Assembly (NCBI RefSeq): GCF_003049525.1
Contig: NZ_PYWL01000009.1
Coordinates: forward strand, 1 to 64,000
DNA length: 64,000 nucleotides
Direction of reading: 5' to 3'
From: Lysinibacillus fusiformis
GTDB taxonomy: Bacteria > Bacillota > Bacilli > Bacillales_A > Planococcaceae
Shown: positions 60,263-64,000 of the stretch, piece after piece
How positions within the stretch are numbered: position 1 is the stretch's first letter
Layout: every line of letters begins with the position of its first letter
Made by a program: the position numbers and the translations under genes
The notes under the pieces: generated by a model
Database searches by the model: none
Told to the model about the DNA's origin: nothing
Seen by the model: the letters and a program-made list of their open reading frames with translations, nothing else

Positions 60263-60931
60263 GTGAAGTATTTGTTAGAAGAGGTAGCAAAAATTAAAAT
60301 GGGTAAAATGTTCACGAGTGAAAAACGCTTTACTAGGGAAGGTATTCCTTATATAACCGAAGAAGCGCTAAAGAAATTATCGCTTGAAGATGATACTAGT
60401 CGTTTGCCAAAGGTTGATAGTACATTGAAAGAACAATACTCTTTTTCATTGGTACCAGCTCAAAGTATCCTTCTAAATAAAACGAATTTAAAGGACACGA
60501 GTATATATCAATGTAAAACAGATGTATGTATTAGCCATGAAATCATTGCAATCATACCGAATGAATCGATACTAAGCAGTGACTATTTATTTCATTTTAT
60601 TAAATGGTATCAACATAATAATAAAAAATGTGATGACTATCGTTTAATGATTGAGTTACCTTCTATAGTCATTCAGCATCAAGTAGTTCAAGTATTAAAT
60701 GCTGTTCAACAATTATTAACGAATAAGGATTATTTAGTTACTGCAGTTAAGAATCTACCAAAGCATTTTGATAATACTTCTAGACAAGCGAACCATCATT
60801 CTAACAGCTTATATCAAGGATTTGAGCAGTTGCATTATCTTTATATAGCTATGCTAAATCATATTTTTAATGGTGATTATTTGCATGATTTTCCAGAATA
60901 TCATGCGTGTCAGAGGTTATGTAGCCATTAA
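60263..60931 (+). CDS. orphan HsdS-like specificity protein (single recognition domain)
   Basis: The 222-residue protein looks like one half of a type I restriction specificity subunit: a target-recognition domain starting LLEEVAKIKMGKM and GIPYITEEAL, the LVPAQSILLNKTNLKD and SSDYLFHFIKWY strands, then a short conserved helix after IELPSIVIQHQVVQVL. No HsdM or HsdR lies nearby. GTG at 60263 is chosen with GGAGG eleven bases upstream; a TTG at 60245 would also be in frame. It may be a regulator, decoy or part of a split system. Confidence 0.65.
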   Translation: MKYLLEEVAKIKMGKMFTSEKRFTREGIPYITEEALKKLSLEDDTSRLPKVDSTLKEQYSFSLVPAQSILLNKTNLKDTSIYQCKTDVCISHEIIAIIPNESILSSDYLFHFIKWYQHNNKKCDDYRLMIELPSIVIQHQVVQVLNAVQQLLTNKDYLVTAVKNLPKHFDNTSRQANHHSNSLYQGFEQLHYLYIAMLNHIFNGDYLHDFPEYHACQRLCSH

Positions 60932-60939
60932 TATAAAGC

Positions 60940-60978
60940 AGTCGGTGCGTAGTGGATTTATTAATCCTTGCACCGACT
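60940..60978. terminator. hairpin between the HsdS-like gene and the RNase J gene
   Basis: AGTCGGTGC / GCACCGACT, nine perfect base pairs with an inner GGATT / AATCC, then an AT-rich stretch, between converging genes. Confidence 0.75.
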
Positions 60979-60980
60979 AA

Positions 60981-62651
60981 TTATATTTCAATAATGATGG
61001 GTAAAATCATAGGTTTTCGTTTTGTTTGTGTAAATAAATACTGACCCACAGCTTTTTTTATTTCTCGTCTTAAGACATGTATTTGTCTACTTTCTTGCTG
61101 CAACTCGTTGATTATTTCTTTGGTCAGCACATTCACTTTATTCAATAGCTCTTCGAAATCCTTTGCAAACACAAAGCCACGAGAAATAGTATCAGGCTCT
61201 GAAATAATAGCACCGTCTGCTTTGCTAAGGGTTAAAACAATAACCAACATTCCATCCTCAGAAAGCTGCTTGCGATCACGCAGGACAATACCTTCTACTT
61301 CACCTATGCCGATTCCATCCACATACGTATCCCCAGATGGAACTTTGCGTGTTTGTCTCGCTGTCGCATTTTCAATATCCACAACATCTCCGTTTTTCAT
61401 AATAAACGTATGGCCCTTTTGAACGCCAACAGACTCAGCTAATAAACGGTGCTGATGCAACATACGGAATTCGCCATGAATAGGAATAAAAAATTGTGGT
61501 TTCATAAACGTCAGCATAAGTTTTAAATCTTCTTGATAGCCATGTCCTGAAACATGCATTCCCGTATGATTGGAAGAACCATATATGACTTTTGCGCCAA
61601 GCTGAAACAAATGATCAACAATCCGAGAAACTCCTTTTTCATTGCCTGGAATAGGAGACGCTGCGAGAATAACCATATCATCAGGTAAAACCTTTACTTC
61701 CCGATGGTTACCATTTGCTAAACGTGCGAGTGCTGCTAATGGCTCTCCTTGACTGCCAGTACATAGAACGACTACCTCCTCTGGGGGAAGGTATTTAACT
61801 TCACGCGCATCTATTAACAGATCATCTGGAACAAATAAATAACCTCTTTCAATAGCGACATCTACAACATTTACCATACTACGACCTAATAAAGCTAGCT
61901 TTCGATTAGCGGCAATGGTTGCATGCACAATTTGTTGAATACGATTAACATTTGAGGCAAAGGTTGAGATGATAATTTTACGCTCGGCATGGAAAAAGGC
62001 CTCCTCAATATGATGACCAACAAGTTGCTCAGAGGGCGTTAAGCCTGGTCGTTCGGCATTTGTACTTTCTGATATTAGAACGAGCACTCCTTTTGATCCA
62101 ATTTCTGCCATTTTATGAATGTCTGCGAATTGGTTATTCACAGGTGTTAAGTCGAATTTGAAATCGCCAGTATGCACTACATTTCCTTCAGGAGTGGCAA
62201 GGACGATTCCTAAGCAATCGGGTATGCTATGGTTAGTTCTAAAGAAGCTTACATCAATTTCTCCCAAATGGAGTGCTGAGTCAGCCTGAATTTCAATTAA
62301 GTCAGTTTCTCTGAGCAGCTTATGTTCTTTTAATTTTAATTCGATCAGCCCTAAAGTGAAGCGGGTAGCATAAACAGGAACGTTTAATTTTTTTAAGAGA
62401 TATGGAATACCACCAATGTGATCTTCATGTCCATGCGTCACAATTAAAGCTTTAACTTTTTCTTTATTTTCAAGCAAATAGGTGATATCAGGGATGATCA
62501 AATCAATACCGAGCAAGGTTTCATCTGGAAATTTTGCTCCGCAATCAATAAGAATCATATCATCTGCATATTGAACTACATACATATTCTTGCCAATTTC
62601 ATTAATACCACCTAAGGCAAAAATGGATAATAACTGTTTCTTTGTGGACAA
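60981..62651 (-). CDS. ribonuclease J family protein
   Basis: A 556-residue metallo-beta-lactamase/beta-CASP RNase with 5' exonuclease and endonuclease activity in RNA decay. The zinc motif HGHEDH is in LIVTHGHEDHIGGIPYLL, further ligands lie in VVHTGDFKFDLTP and the late SGHGYQED, and the C-terminus ends RRPMILPIIIEI-like (KRKPMILPIIIEI). It is close to RNase J1 in length but diverges in many positions, so it may be an additional paralogue beside rnjA and rnjB. The start is TTG with AGGAGGG upstream. Confidence 0.93.
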   Translation of the reverse strand: MSTKKQLLSIFALGGINEIGKNMYVVQYADDMILIDCGAKFPDETLLGIDLIIPDITYLLENKEKVKALIVTHGHEDHIGGIPYLLKKLNVPVYATRFTLGLIELKLKEHKLLRETDLIEIQADSALHLGEIDVSFFRTNHSIPDCLGIVLATPEGNVVHTGDFKFDLTPVNNQFADIHKMAEIGSKGVLVLISESTNAERPGLTPSEQLVGHHIEEAFFHAERKIIISTFASNVNRIQQIVHATIAANRKLALLGRSMVNVVDVAIERGYLFVPDDLLIDAREVKYLPPEEVVVLCTGSQGEPLAALARLANGNHREVKVLPDDMVILAASPIPGNEKGVSRIVDHLFQLGAKVIYGSSNHTGMHVSGHGYQEDLKLMLTFMKPQFFIPIHGEFRMLHQHRLLAESVGVQKGHTFIMKNGDVVDIENATARQTRKVPSGDTYVDGIGIGEVEGIVLRDRKQLSEDGMLVIVLTLSKADGAIISEPDTISRGFVFAKDFEELLNKVNVLTKEIINELQQESRQIHVLRREIKKAVGQYLFTQTKRKPMILPIIIEI

Positions 62652-62862
62652 AGTACTCCCTCCTAAAGTTGTAACTCCATCTAATAATTACTTTAGCCAT
62701 TGGTAGTATAGCTTTTAGTGTTTCATCCTATACGAAATGGATCATGATGATCTGAAGACTACTATTTGTATTTCATGAGGAATAAAATAGAGGGGACTAA
62801 AAAAATTGGCACGATAGCGTCAAGCTTCTTTCATAGTGAAGAAAAACAAAGGAGGTTTAACT

Positions 62863-63610
62863 CTGTCTAATTTTGTGCAACATGCAATTTTCGAGCATAG
62901 GTTTTGGCTAGAAATCATGCAAAATCATGCGCAATTTATTCATGGCGCATTATATCCATCTGAACAGGATGACATTCAAAGGGCAAATAGTTTTATCCAA
63001 CAATTCTCTCAGCTGCTTACCTATTTGTCATCTATTGATGGTACAAATGCAGTCTCTTTCTCCATAACCGTGGATGACAATGTCGAGCAGTTTAAACAAT
63101 TTAAACTACATCTACTGAGACATCAATTGTCAGGAGATATTGGGATTCATTTAACACCAACATTTGTCAATCATATGGTTAATGAACTAGAAGAATATCA
63201 AAATGTGCTCAATTATTTAAAAAAAGGCGAAGTACCACCAATATTTCATGAGCTTCACCATCATTTAATTTGGCTATTAGATGCTTCAGGACATGCAGGT
63301 ATTATTCAGGATGATTTAGATGGTGTCGAAAAAAGATTGAAGCAAAAGAGTAATGAGTTTGCCAAACACTTTGAACAATTTTATTTAAAGGCAGTAGAAT
63401 TAACAGGTTATTTACGAACGAATATGCATTCCTTTCCTGCTTTAAGCCGGTTTAATAAGGATGTTGAGTTGAACATTTTTAAAAGAGTTAGAAGAGATGG
63501 AATTGAGTGCAGAGGTTTTAGGTACATTTACAGCGCCTATGGCGGATCATATGTGGCGTGAAGAGCAATACTATTTAATGAAGCTTGCACAGTCAAGAGG
63601 AGAAAAATAG
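62863..63610 (+). pseudogene. DUF2935 protein gene with a 3' frameshift
   Basis: The product is a helical DUF2935 protein with repeated metal-binding-like EHRFW and HELHHHLIWLLDASGHA segments. AGGAGG at 62850-62855 is seven bases from CTG 62863, giving SNFVQHAIFEHRFW, the expected start; no ATG or TTG is at that point. Near the end the frame is lost at AAAA 63481-63484: it continues as unrelated residues to 63561, whereas after loss of one base it would read NIFKELEEMELSAEVLG and end YYLMKLAQSRGEK at 63610. The gene is broken, or one base is misread. Confidence 0.75.
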
Positions 63611-63622
63611 AAGAAGGCGAGG

Positions 63623-63650
63623 AGGCTATCACATTGGATAGCCTTATTAT
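63623..63650. terminator. terminator between DUF2935 gene and L,D-transpeptidase gene
   Basis: AGGCTATC / GATAGCCT, eight perfect base pairs around ACATTG, then TATTATTAT. Confidence 0.75.
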
Positions 63651-64000
63651 TATGGATGAATCACTACTTCAGTCCCAATAGGAACAATACTAGCTAATTC
63701 TTCAACATCTTGATTTTGCATTCGGATACAGCCATGAGAAACAGCATGCCCAATGGAGCTAGGATCATTCGTGCCATGAATCCCGTAGTGTTCCTTCGAT
63801 AAACTCATCCACATAGTTCCAAATGGGCCGCCAGGATTTGGATCTTTGTTAATAATAATAAAACTACCAACAGGTGTTTCGTGTAGCATACGTCCAACTG
63901 CTATTGGGTATTGTTTTTGAAGGATATTATTTCTGTAGAGGCGTAGCCAACGATTTTCTGTAGAAATTTCAATACGGTATGGGATTGTCTCAGGATCAGG
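63650..64000 (-). CDS. L,D-transpeptidase (YkuD family), partial
   Basis: Only the C-terminal 116 residues lie in the window; the start is beyond the right edge. The YkuD catalytic motif is complete: [20 protein letters not shown] and then SHGCIRM with the nucleophilic Cys, preceded by [20 protein letters not shown]. Upstream residues ([20 protein letters not shown]) are the usual start of the domain. These enzymes make 3-3 crosslinks in peptidoglycan or tether proteins, often in spores of Bacilli. The frame stays open to the window edge. Confidence 0.93.
   Translation of the reverse strand, partial: PDPETIPYRIEISTENRWLRLYRNNILQKQYPIAVGRMLHETPVGSFIIINKDPNPGGPFGTMWMSLSKEHYGIHGTNDPSSIGHAVSHGCIRMQNQDVEELASIVPIGTEVVIHP

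Overview
The window is a low-GC Firmicute chromosome segment. Gene order, strong AGGAGG-type ribosome sites, spore genes (an alpha/beta SASP, prkA, yhbH, spoVR) and protein sequences point to a Bacillaceae/Planococcaceae member, most likely Lysinibacillus. This assignment is from recognition of families and synteny, not from a search. No phage, insertion sequence, CRISPR array or tRNA gene was seen.

Layout. 1-290: end of an rRNA operon (spacer, 5S rRNA, terminator). 400-1031: two small genes. 1036-14427: the complete purine operon purEKBCSQLFMNHD, preceded by a PurR operator, a sigma-A promoter and a guanine riboswitch with its terminator. 14541-24688: a DUF2892 protein, then yerA-yerB-yerC and pcrB-pcrA-ligA-camS in the Bacillus order. 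24923-34249: gatCAB, a thioredoxin-like protein, dgkB, a bd-type oxidase (cydA, cydB and the tiny cydS) and rlmCD. 34363-40292: dus, then the glycerol regulon glpD-glpP-glpF-glpK, with GlpP-type leader terminators before glpD and glpF and an apparent frameshift at the start of glpK. 40293-50199 is the accessory part: a degraded reading frame, a YceG-like/trypsin-like fusion protein, an MFS transporter behind a PyrR-type attenuator, a SASP, a DUF1456 protein, and a cyclic-di-GMP riboswitch controlling a chemoreceptor-SDR-symporter operon. 50262-58104: a second chemoreceptor, an M23 endopeptidase and the sporulation cluster prkA-yhbH-spoVR. 58157-64000: an unknown low-complexity protein, a radical SAM/SPASM protein, an XRE regulator divergent from an orphan HsdS-like protein, an RNase J paralogue, a frameshifted DUF2935 gene and the end of an L,D-transpeptidase gene.

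How it works together: the purine operon makes IMP from PRPP and is controlled twice, at initiation (PurR) and at elongation (guanine). The glycerol genes take up and oxidise glycerol, with GlpP as antiterminator. The main regulatory novelties are the PyrR-type leader before an aromatic-acid-type MFS transporter and the c-di-GMP leader before a chemoreceptor operon. The most unusual proteins are the protease fusion at 40821 and the orphan HsdS-like protein at 60263. Two genes (glpK, DUF2935) carry apparent single-base frameshifts in short homopolymers, and two (prkA, DUF2935) seem to lack a standard start codon at the expected place.
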